Of a stretch of 64,000 nucleotides of DNA, positions 1 through 14,800 are shown one piece after another. The stretch is from Elmis aenea (lineage: Eukaryota > Arthropoda > Insecta > Coleoptera > Elmidae), in contig CANTFG010000006.1 in NCBI GenBank assembly GCA_947652605.1, positions 60,529 to 124,528 of the forward strand, given 5' to 3'. A program made the translations under genes and the position numbers. Position 1 is the first letter of the stretch. Each line of letters opens with the position of its first letter. A model generated the notes under the pieces. The model was not told the origin of the DNA. It did no database searches and worked only from the letters and a program-made list of their open reading frames with translations.

Positions 1-6
1 AAATTG

Positions 7-23
7 TTTCGAAATAGTCGCTC
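7..23 (+). other. CENP-B-box-like motif (representative copy; recurs in many monomers)
   Basis: TTTCGAAATAGTCGCTC fits the CENP-B box pattern nTTCGnnnnAnnCGGGn at TTCG, the central A and the following CG, which is 7 of 9 essential bases; the last two essential G are C and T. The same 17 bases recur at monomer positions 7-23 wherever the TTCG form is kept, for example 178-194. Other monomers carry TTAG, TTCA, TTAA or TCAG forms that destroy the TTCG half. The match is seen directly. Binding by any CENP-B-like protein is inference, since a true CENP-B is known from mammals and this organism is probably not one. Confidence 0.4.
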
Positions 24-171
24 AAGGAACATATGTATTAACTAAAGCACGGTATTTTTAGAAAATTATTAAAAATTAAAACCAGCTCATTGAAAGATAT
101 ATGCAAAACAATTGGATTCATGTAAAGAGGCGATGGATAAACTGTTCCTGTGATATACAAATCAATAATTA

Positions 172-1539
172 AAATTGTTTCGAAATAGTCGCTCAAGGAA
201 CATATGTATTAACTAAAGCACGGTATTTTTAAGACATTATTAAAAATTAAAACCAGCTCATTGAAAGACATATGCAAAACAATTGTATTCATGTAAAAAG
301 GCGATGGATAAACTGTTCCAGTCATATACAAATCAATAATTAAAATTGTTTAGAAATAGTCGCTCAAGGAACATATGTATTAACTAAAGCACTGTATTTT
401 TAGGAAATTATTAAAAATTAAAACCAGCTCATTGAAAGACATATGCAAAACAATTGTATTCATATAAAGAGGCGATGGATAAACTGTTCCTGTGATATAC
501 AAATCAATAATTAAAATTGTTTCAAATTAGTCGCTCAAGGAACATATGTATTAACTAAAGCACGGTATTTTTAGGAAATTATTAAAAATTAAAACCAGCT
601 CATTGAAAGACATATGCAAAACAATTGTATTCATGTAAAGATGCGAAGGATAAACTTGTCCTGTGATATACAAATCAATAATTAAAATTGTTTCGAAATA
701 GTCGCTCAAGGAACATATGTATTAACTAAAGCACGGTATTTTTAGGAAATTATTAAAAATTAAAACCAGCTCATTGAAAGACATATGCAATACAATTGTA
801 TTCATGTAAAGAGACGATGGATAAACTGTTTCTGTGATATACAAATCAATAATTAAAATTGTTTCGAAATAGTCGCTCAAGGAACATATGTATTAACTAA
901 AGCACGGTATTTTTAAGACATTATTAAAAATTAAAACCAGCTCATTGAAAGACATATGCAAAACAATTGTATTCATGTAAAAAGGCGATGGATAAACTGT
1001 TCCTGTCATATACAAATCAATAATTAAAATTGTTTAGAAATAGTCGCTCAAGGAACATATGTATTAACTAAAGCACTGTATTTTTAGGAAATTATTAAAA
1101 ATTAAAACCAGCTCATTGAAAGACATATGCAAAACAATTGTATTCATATAAAGAGGCGATGGATAAACTGTTCCTGTGATATACAAATCAATAATTAAAA
1201 TTGTTTCAAAATAGTCGCTCAAGGAACATATGTATTAACTAAAGCACGGTATTTTTAGGAAATTATTAAAAATTAAAACCAGCTCATTGAAAGACATATG
1301 CAAAACAATTGTATTCATGTAAAGATGCGAAGGATAAACTTGTCCTGTGATATACAAATCAATAATTAAAATTGTTTCGAAATAGTCGCTCAAGGAACAT
1401 ATGTATTAACTAAAGCACGGTATTTTTAGGAAATTATTAAAAATTAAAACCAGCTCATTGAAAGACATATGCAATACAATTGTATTCATGTAAAGAGACG
1501 ATGGATAAACTGTTTCTGTGATATACAAATCAATAATTA
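172..1539. repeat. 4-monomer HOR (684 bp), two tandem copies
   Basis: Four variant monomers occur in the order AAGACATT/AAAAGGCG, then ACTGTA/CATATAAAG, then GATGCGAAGG/CTTGTCC, then GCAATACAATTG/GAGACG. This block at 172-855 repeats at 856-1539, an offset of 684 = 4 x 171. For example, AAGACATT starts at 231 and again at 915. The copies differ at few sites (CCAGTCAT against CCTGTCAT, CAAATTAG against CAAAATAG). A fifth GATATATG-type monomer flanks the block on both sides. Confidence 0.8.
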
Positions 1540-2559
1540 AAATTGTTTCGAAATAGTCGCTCAAGGAACATATGTATTAACTAAAGCACGGTATTTTTAG
1601 GAAATTATTAAAAATTAAAACCAGCTCATTGAAAGATATATGCAAAACAATTGTATTCATGTAAAGAGGCGATGGATAAACTGTTCCTGTGATATACAAA
1701 TCAATAATTAAAATTGTTTCAAAATAGTCGCTCAAGGAACATATGTATTAACTAAAGCACGGTATTTTTAAGACATTATTAAAAATTAAACCAGCTCATT
1801 GAAAGACATATGCAAAACAATTGTATTCATGTAAAAAGGCGATGGATAAACTGTTCCTGTCATATACAAATCAATAATTAAAATTGTTTAGAAATAGTCG
1901 CTCAAGGAACATATGTATTAACTAAAGCACTGTATTTTTAGGAAATTATTAAAAATTAAAACCAGCTCATTGAAAGACATATGCAAAACCATTGTATTCA
2001 TGTAAAAAGGCGATGGATAAACTGTTCCAGTGATATACAAATCAATAATTGAAATTGTTTCGAAATAGTCGCTTAAGGAACATATGTATTAACTAAAGCA
2101 CGGTATTTTTAGGAAATTATTAAAAATTAAAACCAGCTCTTTGAAAGACATATGCAAAACAATTGTATTCATGTAAAGAGGCGATGGATAAACTGTTCCT
2201 GTGATATACAAATCAATAATTAAAATTGTTTAGAAATAGTCGCTCAAGGAACATATGTATTAACTAAAGCACGGTATTTTTAAGACATTATTAAAAATTA
2301 AAACCAGCTCATTGAAAGACATATGCAAAACAATTGTATTCATGTAAAAAGGCGATGGATAAACTGTTCCTGTCATATACAAATCAATAATTAAAATTGT
2401 TTAGAAATAGTCGCTCAAGGAACATATGTATTAACTAAAGCACTGTATTTTTAGGAAATTATTAAAAATTAAAACCAGCTCATTGAAAGACATATGCAAA
2501 ACAATTGTATTCATGTAAAGAGGCGATGGATAAACTGTTCCTGTGATATACAAATCAAT

Positions 2560-4230
2560 AATTAAAATTGTTTAGAAATAGTCGCTCAAGGAACATATGT
2601 ATTAACTAAAGCACGGTATTTTTAGGAAATTATTAAAAATTAAAACCAGCTCATTGAAAGACATATGCAAAACAATTGTATTCATGTAAAGAGGCGATGG
2701 ATAAACTGTTTCTGTGATATACAAATCAATAATTAAAATTGTTTCGAAATAGTCGCTCAAGGAACATATGTATGAACTAAAGCACGGTATTTTTTGGAAA
2801 TCATTAAAAATTAAAACCAGCTCATTGAAAGACATATGCAAAACAATTGTATTCATGTAAAGAGGCGATGGATAAACTGTTCCAGTGATATACAAATCAA
2901 TAATTGAAATTGTTTCGAAATAGTCGCTTAAGGAACATATGTATTAACTAAAGCACGGTATTTTTAGGAAATTATTAAAAATTAAAACCAGCTCTTTGAA
3001 AGACATATGCAAAACAATTGTATTCATGTAAAGAGGCGATGGATAAACTGTTCCTGTGATATACAAATCAATAATTAAAATTGTTCAGAAATAGTCGCTC
3101 AAGGAATATATGTATTAACTAAAGCACGGTATTTTTAGGAAATTATTAAAAATTAAAACCAGCTCATTGAAAGACATATGCAAAACAATTGTATTCATGT
3201 AAAGAAGCGATGGATAAACTGTTCCTGTGATATACAAATCAATAATTAAAATTGTTTAGAAATAGTCGCTCAAGGAACATATGTATTAACTAAAGCACGG
3301 TATTTTTAGGAAATTATTAAAAATTAAAACCAGCTCATTGAAAGACATATGCAAAACAATTGTATTCATGTAAAGAGGCGATGGATAAACTGTTCCTGTG
3401 ATATACAAATCAATAATTAAAATTGTTTCGAAATAGTCGCTCAAGGAACATATGTATTAACTAAAGCACGGTATTTTTAAGACATTATTAAAAATTAAAA
3501 CCAGCTCATTGAAAGACATATGCAAAACAATTGTATTCATGTAAAGAAGCGATGGATAAACTGTTCCTGTGATATACAAATCAATAATTAAAATTGTTTA
3601 GAAATAGTCGCTCAAGGAACATATGTATTAACTAAAGCACGGTATTTTTAGGAAATTATTAAAAATTAAAACCAGCTCATTGAAAGACATATGCAAAACA
3701 ATTGTATTCATGTAAAGAAGCGATGGATAAACTGTTCCTGTGATATACAAATCAATAATTAAAATTGTTTAGAAATAGTCGCTCAAGGAACATATGTATT
3801 AACTAAAGCACGGTATTTTTTAGGAAATTATTAAAAATTAAAACCAGCTCATTGAAAGACATATGCAAAACAATTGTATTCATGTAAAGAGGCGATGGAT
3901 AAACTGTTCCTGTCATATACAAATTAATAATTAAAATTGTTTCAAAATAGTCGCTCAAGGAACACATGTATGAACTAAAGCACGGTATTTTTTGGAAATC
4001 ATTAAAAATTAAAACCAGCTCATTGAAAGACATATGCAAAACAATTGTATTCATGTAAAGAGGCGATGGATAAACTGTTCCAGTGATATACAAATCAATA
4101 ATTGAAATTGTTTCGAAATAGTCGCTTAAGGAACATATGTATTAACTAAAGCACGGTATTTTTAGGAAATTATTAAAAATTAAAACCAGCTCTTTGAAAG
4201 ACATATGCAAAACAATTGTATTCATGTAAA
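2560..4230. repeat. HOR block, copy 1 of 3 (copies at about 5.8 and 11.85 kb)
   Basis: The variant series here, including the TATGAAC/TTTTTTGGAAATC monomer, the TCAGAAATAG/GAATATATG monomer and the TTTTTTAGGAAATT monomer, reappears about 3250 bp downstream (19 monomers) and again a further 5986 bp downstream (35 monomers). Boundaries were set by eye and are accurate to about one monomer. Confidence 0.65.
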
Positions 4231-5849
4231 GATGCGAAGGATAAACTTGTCCTGTGATATACAAATCAATAATTAAAATTGTTTCGAAATAGTCGCTCAA
4301 GGAACATATGTATTAACTAAAGCACGGTATTTTTAGGAAATTATTAAAAATTAAAACCAGCTCATTGAAAGACATATGCAATACAATTGTATTCATGTAA
4401 AGAGACGATGGATAAACTGTTTCTGTGATATACAAATCAATAATTAAAATTGTTTCGAAATAGTCGCTCAAGGAACATATGTATTAACTAAAGCACGGTA
4501 TTTTTAGGAAATTATTAAAAATTAAAACCAGCTCATTGAAAGATATATGCAAAACAATTGTATTCATGTAAAGAGGCGATGGATAAACTGTTCCTGTGAT
4601 ATACAAATCAATAATTAAAATTGTTTCGAAATAGTCGCTCAAGGAACATATGTATTAACTAAAGCACGGTATTTTTAAGACATTATTAAAAATTAAAACC
4701 AGCTCATTGAAAGACATATGCAAAACAATTGTATTCATGTAAAAAGGCGATGGATAAACTGTTCCTGTCATATACAAATCAATAATTAAAATTGTTTAGA
4801 AATAGTCGCTCAAGGAACATATGTATTAACTAAAGCACTGTATTTTTAGGAAATTATTAAAAATTAAAACCAGCTCATTGAAAGACATATGCAAAACAAT
4901 TGTATTCATGTAAAAAGGCGATGGATAAACTGTTCCTGTGATATACAAATCAATAATTAAAATTGTTTAGAAATAGTCGCTCAAGGAACATATGTATTAA
5001 CTAAAGCACGGTATTTTTAGGAAATTATTAAAAATTAAAACCAGCTCATTGAAAGACATATGCAAAACAATTGTATTCATGTAAAGAGGCGATGGATAAA
5101 CTGTTTCTGTGATATACAAATCAATAATTAAAATTGTTTCGAAATAGTCGCTCAAGGAACATATGTATGAACTAAAGCACGGTATTTTTTGGAAATCATA
5201 AAAAAATTAAAACCAGCTCATTGAAAGACATATGCAAAACAATTGTATTCATGTAAAGAGGCGATGGATAAACTGTTCCAGTGATATACAAATCAATAAT
5301 TGAAATTGTTTCGAAATAGTCGCTTAAGGAACATATGTATTAACTAAAGCACGGTATTTTTAGGAAATTATTAAAAATTAAAACCAGCTCTTTGAAAGAC
5401 ATATGCAAAACAATTGTATTCATGTAAAGAGGCGATGGATAAACTGTTCCTGTGATATACAAATCAATAATTAAAATTGTTTAGAAATAGTCGCTCAAGG
5501 AACATATGTATTAACTAAAGCACGGTATTTTTAAGACATTATTAAAAATTAAAACCAGCTCATTGAAAGACATATGCAAAACAATTGTATTCATGTAAAA
5601 AGGCGATGGATAAACTGTTCCTGTCATATACAAATCAATAATTAAAATTGTTTAGAAATAGTCGCTCAAGGAACATATGTATTAACTAAAGCACTGTATT
5701 TTTAGGAAATTATTAAAAATTAAAACCAGCTCATTGAAAGACATATGCAAAACAATTGTATTCATGTAAAGAGGCGATGGATAAACTGTTCCTGTGATAT
5801 ACAAATCAATAATTAAAATTGTTTAGAAATAGTCGCTCAAGGAACATAT

Positions 5850-8800
5850 GTATTAACTAACGCACGGTATTTTTAGGAAATTATTAAAAATTAAAACCAG
5901 CTCATTGAAAGACATATGCAAAACAATTGTATTCATGTAAAGAGGCGATGGATAAACTGTTTCTGTGATATACAAATCAATAATTAAAATTGTTTCGAAA
6001 TAGTCGCTCAAGGAACATATGTATGAACTAAAGCACGGTATTTTTTGGAAATCATTAAAATTAAAACCAGCTCATTGAAAGACATATGCAAAACAATTGT
6101 ATTCATGTAAAGAGGCGATGGATAAACTGTTCCAGTGATATACAAATCAATAATTGAAATTGTTTCGAAATAGTCGCTTAAGGAACATATGTATTAACTA
6201 AAGCACGGTATTTTTAGGAAATTATTAAAAATTAAAACCAGCTCTTTGAAAGACATATGCAAAACAATTGTATTCATGTAAAGAGGCGATGGATAAACTG
6301 TTCCTGTGATATACAAATCAATAATTAAAATTGTTCAGAAATAGTCGCTCAAGGAATATATGTATTAACTAAAGCACGGTATTTTTAGGAAATTATTAAA
6401 AATTAAAACCAGCTCATTGAAAGACATATGCACAACAATTGTATTCATGTAAAGAAGCGATGGATAAACTGTTCCTGTGATATACAAATCAATAATTAAA
6501 ATTGTTTAGAAATAGTCGCTCAAGGAACATATGTATTAACTAAAGCACGGTATTTTTAGGAAATTATTAAAAATTAAAACCAGCTCATTGAAAGACATAT
6601 GCAAAACAATTGTATTCATGTAAAGAGGCGATGGATAAACTGTTCCTGTGATATACAAATCAATAATTAAAATTGTTTCGAAATAGTCGCTCAAGGAACA
6701 TATGTATTAACTAAAGCACGGTATTTTTAAGACATTATTAAAAATTAAAACCAGCTCATTGAAAGACATATGCAAAACAATTGTATTCATGTAAAGAAGC
6801 GATGGATAAACTGTTCCTGTGATATACAAATCAATAATTAAAATTGTTTAGAAATAGTCGCTCAAGGAACATATGTATTAACTAAAGCACGGTATTTTTA
6901 GGAAATTATTAAAAATTAAAACCAGCTCATTGAAAGACATATGCAAAACAATTGTATTCATGTAAAGAAGCGATGGATAAACTGTTCCTGTGATATACAA
7001 ATCAATAATTAAAATTGTTTAGAAATAGTCGCTCAAGGAACATATGTATTAACTAAAGCACGGTATTTTTTAGGAAATTATTAAAAATTAAAACCAGCTC
7101 ATTGAAAGACATATGCAAAACAATTGTATTCATGTAAAGAGGCGATGGATAAACTGTTCCTGTCATATACAAATCAATAATTAAAATTGTTTCAAAATAG
7201 TCGCTCAAGGAACACATGTATGAACTAAAGCACGGTATTTTTTGGAAATCATTAAAAATTAAAACCAGCTCATTGAAAGACATATGCAAAACAATTGTAT
7301 TCATGTAAAGAGGCGATGGATAAACTGTTCCAGTGATATACAAATCAATAATTGAAATTGTTTCGAAATAGTCGCTTAAGGAACATATGTATTAACTAAA
7401 GCACGGTATTTTTAGGAAATTATTAAAAATTAAAACCAGCTCTTTGAAAGACATATGCAAAACAATTGTATTCATGTAAAGAGGCGATGGATAAACTGTT
7501 CCTGTGATATACAAATCAATAATTAAAATTGTTTAGAAATAGTCGCTCAAGGAACATATGTATTAACTAAAGCACGGTATTTTTAAGACATTATTAAAAA
7601 TTAAAACCAGCTCATTGAAAGACATATGCGAAACAATTGTATTCATGTAAAAAGGCGATGGATAAACTGTTCCTGTCATTTACAAATCAATAATTAAAAT
7701 TGTTTAGAAATAGTCGCTCAAGGAACATATGTATTAACTAAAGCACTGTATTTTTAGGAAATTATTAAAAATTAAAACCAGCTCATTGAAAGACATATGC
7801 AAAACAATTGTATTCATGTAAAGAGGCGATGGATAAACTGTTCCTGTGATATACAAATCAATAATTAAAATTGTTTAGAAATAGTCGCTCAAGGAACATA
7901 TGTATTAACTAAAGCACGGTATTTTTAGGAAATTATTAAAAATTAAAACCAGCTCATTGAAAGACATATGCAAAACAATTGTATTCATGTAAAGAGGCGA
8001 TGGATAAACTGTTTCTGTGATATACAAATCAATAATTAAAATTGTTTCGAAATAGTCGCTCAAGGAACATATGTATGAACTAAAGCACGGTATTTTTTGG
8101 AAATCATTAAAAATTAAAACCAGCTCATTGAAAGACATATGCAAAACAATTGTATTCATGTAAAGAGGCGATGGATAAACTGTTCCAGTGATATACAAAT
8201 CAATAATTGAAATTGTTTCGAAAAAGTCGCTTAAGGAACATATGTATTAACTAAAGCACGGTATTTTTAGGAAATTATTAAAAATTAAAACCAGCTCTTT
8301 GAAAGACATATGCAAAACAATTGTATTCATGTAAAGAGGCGATGGATAAACTGTTCCTGTGATATACAAATCAATAATTAAAATTGTTCAGAAATAGTCG
8401 CTCAAGGAATATATGTATTAACTAAAGCACGGTATTTTTAGGAAATTATTAAAAATTAAAACCAGCTCATTGAAAGACATATGCAAAACAATTGTATTCA
8501 TGTAAAGAAGCGATGGATAAACTGTTCCTGTGATATACAAATCAATAATTAAAATTGTTTAGAAATAGTCGCTCAAGGAACATATGTATTAACTAAAGCA
8601 CGGTATTTTTAGGAAATTATTAAAAATTAAAACCAGCTCATTGAAAGACATATGCAAAACAATTGTATTCATGTAACGAGGCGATGGATAAACTGTTCCT
8701 GTGATATACAAATCAATAATTAAAATTGTTTCGAAATAGTCGCTCAAGGAACATATGTATTAACTAAAGCACGGTATTTTTAAGACATTATTAAAAATTA
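5850..8800. repeat. HOR block, copy 2 of 3 (about 17 monomers)
   Basis: It matches about 11.84-14.8 kb at an offset of 5986 bp for about 2.95 kb. Private differences include CACAACAATT at 6431 where the partner has CAAAACAATT, a 2-base deletion near 6057, and GCGAAAC near 7628. The copies diverge after about 8.8 kb, where this one has AAAAGGCG and the other AGAGGCG. Confidence 0.7.
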
Positions 8801-11800
8801 AAACCAGCTCATTGAAAGACATATGCAAAACAATTGTATTCATGTAAAAAGGCGATGGATAAACTGTTCCTGTGATATACAAATCAATAATTAAAATTGT
8901 TTCGAAATAGTCGCTCAAGGAACATATGTATTAACTAAAGCACGGTATTTTTAAGACATTATTAAAAATTAAAACCAGCTCATTGAAAGACATATGCAAA
9001 ACAATTGTATTCATGTAAAAAGGCGATGGATAAACTGTTCCTGTCATATACAAATCAATAATTAAAATTGTTTAGAAATAGTCGCTCAAGGAACATATGT
9101 GTTAACTAAAGCACTGTATTTTTAGGAAATTATTAAAAATTAAAACCAGCTCATTGAAAGACATATGCAAAACAATTGTATTCATATAAAGAGGCGATGG
9201 ATAAACTGTTCCTGTGATATACAAATCAATAATTAAAATTGTTTCAAAATAGTCGCTCAAGGAACATATGTATTAACTAAAGCACGGTATTTTTAGGAAA
9301 TTATTAAAAATTAAAACCAGCTCATTGAAAGACATATGCAAAACCATTGTATTCATGTAAAGATGCGAAGGATAAACTTGTCCTGTGATATGCAAATCAA
9401 TAATTAAAATTGTTTCGAAATAGTTGCTCAAGGAACATATGTATTAACTAAAGCACGGTATTTTTAGGAAATTATTAAAAATTAAAACCAGCTCATTGAA
9501 AGACATATGCAATACAATTGTATTCATGTAAAGAGACGATGGATAAACTGTTTCTGTGATATACAAATCAATAATTAAAATTGTTTCGAAATAGTCGCTC
9601 AAGGAACATATGTATTAACTAAAGCACGGTATTTTTAGGAAATTATTAAAAATTAAAACCAGCTCATTGAAAGATATATGCAAAACAATTGTATTCATGT
9701 AAAGTGGCGATGGATAAACTGTTCCTGTGATATACAAATCAATAATTAAAATTGTTTCGAAATAGTCGCTCAAGGAACATATGTATTAACTAAAGCACGG
9801 TATTTTTAAGACATTATTAAAAATTAAAACCAGCTCATTGAAAGACATATGCAAAACAATTGTATTCATGTAAAAAGGCGATGGATAAACTGTTCCTGTC
9901 ATATACAAATCAATAATTAAAATTGTTTAGAAATAGTCGCTCAAGGAACATATGTATTAACTAAAGCACTGTATTTTTAGGAAATTATTAAAAATTAAAA
10001 CCAGCTCATTGAAAGACATATGCAAAACAATTGTATTCATGTAAAGAGGCGATGGATAAACTGTTCCTGTGATATACAAATCAATAATTAAAATTGTTTA
10101 GAAATAGTCGCTCAAGGAACATATGTATTAACTAAAGCACGGTATTTTTAGGAAATTATTAAAAATTAAAACCAGCTCATTGAAAGACATATGCAAAACA
10201 ATTGTATTCATGTAAAGAGGCGATGGATAAACTGTTCCTGTGATATACAAATCAATAATTAAAATTGTTTCGAAATAGTCGCTCAAGGAACATATGTATG
10301 AACTAAAGCACGGTATTTTTTGGAAATCATTAAAAATTAAAACCAGCTCATTGAAAGACATATGCAAAACAATTGTATTCATGTAAAGAGGCGATGGATA
10401 AACTGTTCCAGTGATATACAAATCAATAATTGAAATTGTTTCGAAATAGTCGCTTAAGGAACATATGTATTAACTAAAGCACGGTATTTTTAGGAAATTA
10501 TTAAAAATTAAAACCAGCTCTTTGAAAGACATATGCAAAACAATTGTATTCATGTAAAGAGGCGATGGATAAACTGTTCCTGTGATATACAAATCAATAA
10601 TTAAAATTGTTTAGAAATAGTCGCTCAAGGAACATATGTATTAACTAAAGCACGGTATTTTTAAGACATTATTAAAAATTAAAACCAGCTCATTGAAAGA
10701 CATATGCAAAACAATTGTATTCATGTAAAGAGGCGATGGATAAACTGTTCCTGTGATATACAAATCAATAATTAAAATTGTTCAGAAATAGTCGCTCAAG
10801 GAATATATGTATTAACTAAAGCACGGTATTTTTAGGAAATTATTAAAAATTAAAACCAGCTCATTGAAAGACATATGCAAAACAATTGTATTCATGTAAA
10901 GAAGCGATGGATAAACTGTTCCTGTGATATACAAATCAATAATTAAAATTGTTTAGAAATAGTCGCTCAAGGAACATATGTATTAACTAAAGCACGGTAT
11001 TTTTAGGAAATTATTAAAAGTTAAAACCAGCTCATTGAAAGACATATGCAAAACAATTGTATTCATGTAAAGAGGCGATGGATAAACTGTTTCTGTGATA
11101 TACAAATCAATAATTGAAATTGTTTCGAAATAGTCGCTTAAGGAACATATGTATTAACTAAAGCACGGTATTTTTAGGAAATTATTAAAAATTAAAACCA
11201 GCTCATTGAAAGACATATGCAAAACAATTGTATTCATGTAAAGAGGCGATGGATAAACTGTTCCTGTGATATACAAATCAATAATTAAAATTGTTTCGAA
11301 ATAGTCGCTCAAGGAACATATGTATTAACTAAAGCACGGTATTTTTAGGAAATTATTAAAAATTAAAACCAGCTCTTTGAAAGACATATGCAAAACAATT
11401 GTATACATGTAAAGAGGCGATAGATAAACTGTTCCTGTAATATACAAATCAATAATTAAAATTGTTTCGAAATAGTCGCTCAAGGAACATATGTATTAAC
11501 TAAAGCACGGTATTTTTAGAAAATTATTAAAAATTAAAACCAGCTCATTGAAAGACATATGCAAAACAATTGTATTCATGTAAAGAGGCGATGGATAAAC
11601 TGTTCCTGTGATATACAAATCTATAGATAAAATTGTTTCGAAATAGTCGCTTAAGGAACATATGTATTAACTAAAGCACGGTATTTTTAGGAAATTATTA
11701 AAAATTAAAACCAGCTCATTGAAAGACATATGCAAAACAATTGTATTCATGTAAAGAGGCGATGGATAAACTGTTCCTGTGATATACAAATCAATAATTA

Positions 11801-11839
11801 AAATTGTTTAGAAATAGTCGCTCAAGAAACATATGTATT

Positions 11840-14800
11840 AACTAAAGCACGGTATTTTTAAGAAATTATTAAAAATTAAAACCAGCTCATTGAAAGACAT
11901 ATGCAAAACAATTGTATTCATGTAAAGAGGCGATGGATAAACTGTTCCTGTGATATACAAATCAATAATTAAAATTGTTTCGAAATAGTCGCTCAAGGAA
12001 CATATGTATGAACTAAAGCACGGTATTTTTTGGAAATCATTAAAAATTAAAACCAGCTCATTGAAAGACATATGCAAAACAATTGTATTCATGTAAAGAG
12101 GCGATGGATAAACTGTTCCAGTGATATACAAATCAATAATTGAAATTGTTTCGAAATAGTCGCTTAAGGAACATATGTATTAACTAAAGCACGGTATTTT
12201 TAGGAAATTATTAAAAATTAAAACCAGCTCTTTGAAAGACATATGCAAAACAATTGTATTCATGTAAAGAGGCGATGGATAAACTGTTCCTGTGATATAC
12301 AAATCAATAATTAAAATTGTTCAGAAATAGTCGCTCAAGGAATATATGTATTAACTAAAGCACGGTATTTTTAGGAAATTATTAAAAATTAAAACCAGCT
12401 CATTGAAAGACATATGCAAAACAATTGTATTCATGTAAAGAAGCGATGGATAAACTGTTCCTGTGATATACAAATCAATAATTAAAATTGTTTAGAAATA
12501 GTCGCTCAAGGAACATATGTATTAACTAAAGCACGGTATTTTTAGGAAATTATTAAAAATTAAAACCAGCTCATTGAAAGACATATGCAAAACAATTGTA
12601 TTCATGTAAAGAGGCGATGGATAAACTGTTCCTGTGATATACAAATCAATAATTAAAATTGTTTCGAAATAGTCGCTCAAGGAACATATGTATTAACTAA
12701 AGCACGGTATTTTTAAGACATTATTAAAAATTAAAACCAGCTCATTGAAAGACATATGCAAAACAATTGTATTCATGTAAAGAAGCGATGGATAAACTGT
12801 TCCTGTGATATACAAATCAATAATTAAAATTGTTTAGAAATAGTCGCTCAAGGAACATATGTATTAACTAAAGCACGGTATTTTTAGGAAATTATTAAAA
12901 ATTAAAACCAGCTCATTGAAAGACATATGCAAAACAATTGTATTCATGTAAAGAAGCGATGGATAAACTGTTCCTGTGATATACAAATCAATAATTAAAA
13001 TTGTTTAGAAATAGTCGCTCAAGGAACATATGTATTAACTAAAGCACGGTATTTTTTAGGAAATTATTAAAAATTAAAACCAGCTCATTGAAAGACATAT
13101 GCAAAACAATTGTATTCATGTAAAGAGGCGATGGATAAACTGTTCCTGTCATATACAAATCAATAATTAAAATTGTTTCAAAATAGTCGCTCAAGGAACA
13201 CATGTATGAACTAAAGCACGGTATTTTTTGGAAATCATTAAAAATTAAAACCAGCTCATTGAAAGACATATGCAAAACAATTGTATTCATGTAAAGAGGC
13301 GATGGATAAACTGTTCCAGTGATATACAAATCAATAATTGAAATTGTTTCGAAATAGTCGCTTAAGGAACATATGTATTAACTAAAGCACGGTATTTTTA
13401 GGAAATTATTAAAAATTAAAACCAGCTCTTTGAAAGACATATGCAAAACAATTGTATTCATGTAAAGAGGCGATGGATAAACTGTTCCTGTGATATACAA
13501 ATCAATAATTAAAATTGTTTAGAAATAGTCGCTCAAGGAACATATGTATTAACTAAAGCACGGTATTTTTAAGACATTATTAAAAATTAAAACCAGCTCA
13601 TTGAAAGACATATGCAAAACAATTGTATTCATGTAAAAAGGCGATGGATAAACTGTTCCTGTCATATACAAATCAATAATTAAAATTGTTTAGAAATAGT
13701 CGCTCAAGGAACATATGTATTAACTAAAGCACTGTATTTTTAGGAAATTATTAAAAATTAAAACCAGCTCATTGAAAGACATATGCAAAACAATTGTATT
13801 CATGTAAAGAGGCGATGGATAAACTGTTCCTGTGATATACAAATCAATAATTAAAATTGTTTAGAAATAGTCGCTCAAGGAACATATGTATTAACTAAAG
13901 CACGGTATTTTTAGGAAATTATTAAAAATTAAAACCAGCTCATTGAAAGACATATGCAAAACAATTGTATTCATGTAAAGAGGCGATGGATAAACTGTTT
14001 CTGTGATATACAAATCAATAATTAAAATTGTTTCGAAATAGTCGCTCAAGGAACATATGTATGAACTAAAGCACGGTATTTTTTGGAAATCATTAAAAAT
14101 TAAAACCAGCTCATTGAAAGACATATGCAAAACAATTGTATTCATGTAAAGAGGCGATGGATAAACTGTTCCAGTGATATACAAATCAATAATTGAAATT
14201 GTTTCGAAATAGTCGCTTAAGGAACATATGTATTAACTAAAGCACGGTATTTTTAGGAAATTATTAAAAATTAAAACCAGCTCTTTGAAAGACATATGCA
14301 AAACAATTGTATTCATGTAAAGAGGCGATGGATAAACTGTTCCTGTGATATACAAATCAATAATTAAAATTGTTCAGAAATAGTCGCTCAAGGAATATAT
14401 GTATTAACTAAAGCACGGTATTTTTAGGAAATTATTAAAAATTAAAACCAGCTCATTGAAAGACATATGCAAAACAATTGTATTCATGTAAAGAAGCGAT
14501 GGATAAACTGTTCCTGTGATATACAAATCAATAATTAAAATTGTTTAGAAATAGTCGCTCAAGGAACATATGTATTAACTAAAGCACGGTATTTTTAGGA
14601 AATTATTAAAAATTAAAACCAGCTCATTGAAAGACATATGCAAAACAATTGTATTCATGTAAAGAGGCGATGGATAAACTGTTCCTGTGATATACAAATC
14701 AATAATTAAAATTGTTTCGAAATAGTCGCTCAAGGAACATATGTATTAACTAAAGCACGGTATTTTTAAGACATTATTAAAAATTAAAACCAGCTCATTG
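11840..14800. repeat. HOR block, copy 3 of 3
   Basis: Downstream partner of the 5.85-8.8 kb block at an offset of 5986 bp. Just before it, the monomer ending near 11625 carries AATCTATAGATAAAATTG, which I noticed nowhere else in the window (other copies have AATCTATAATTAAAATTG). Confidence 0.7.

Noticed and set aside
2602..2895. Repeated 96-107-codon minus-strand frames across the satellite (also at 3803, 7053, 7905, 10128, 11838, 13039 and many more)
   Set aside because: They are two adjacent 57-codon monomers read in the same frame where a TAA happens to be changed. The positions follow monomer variants, there is no start context or domain, and the protein is just the repeat translated.
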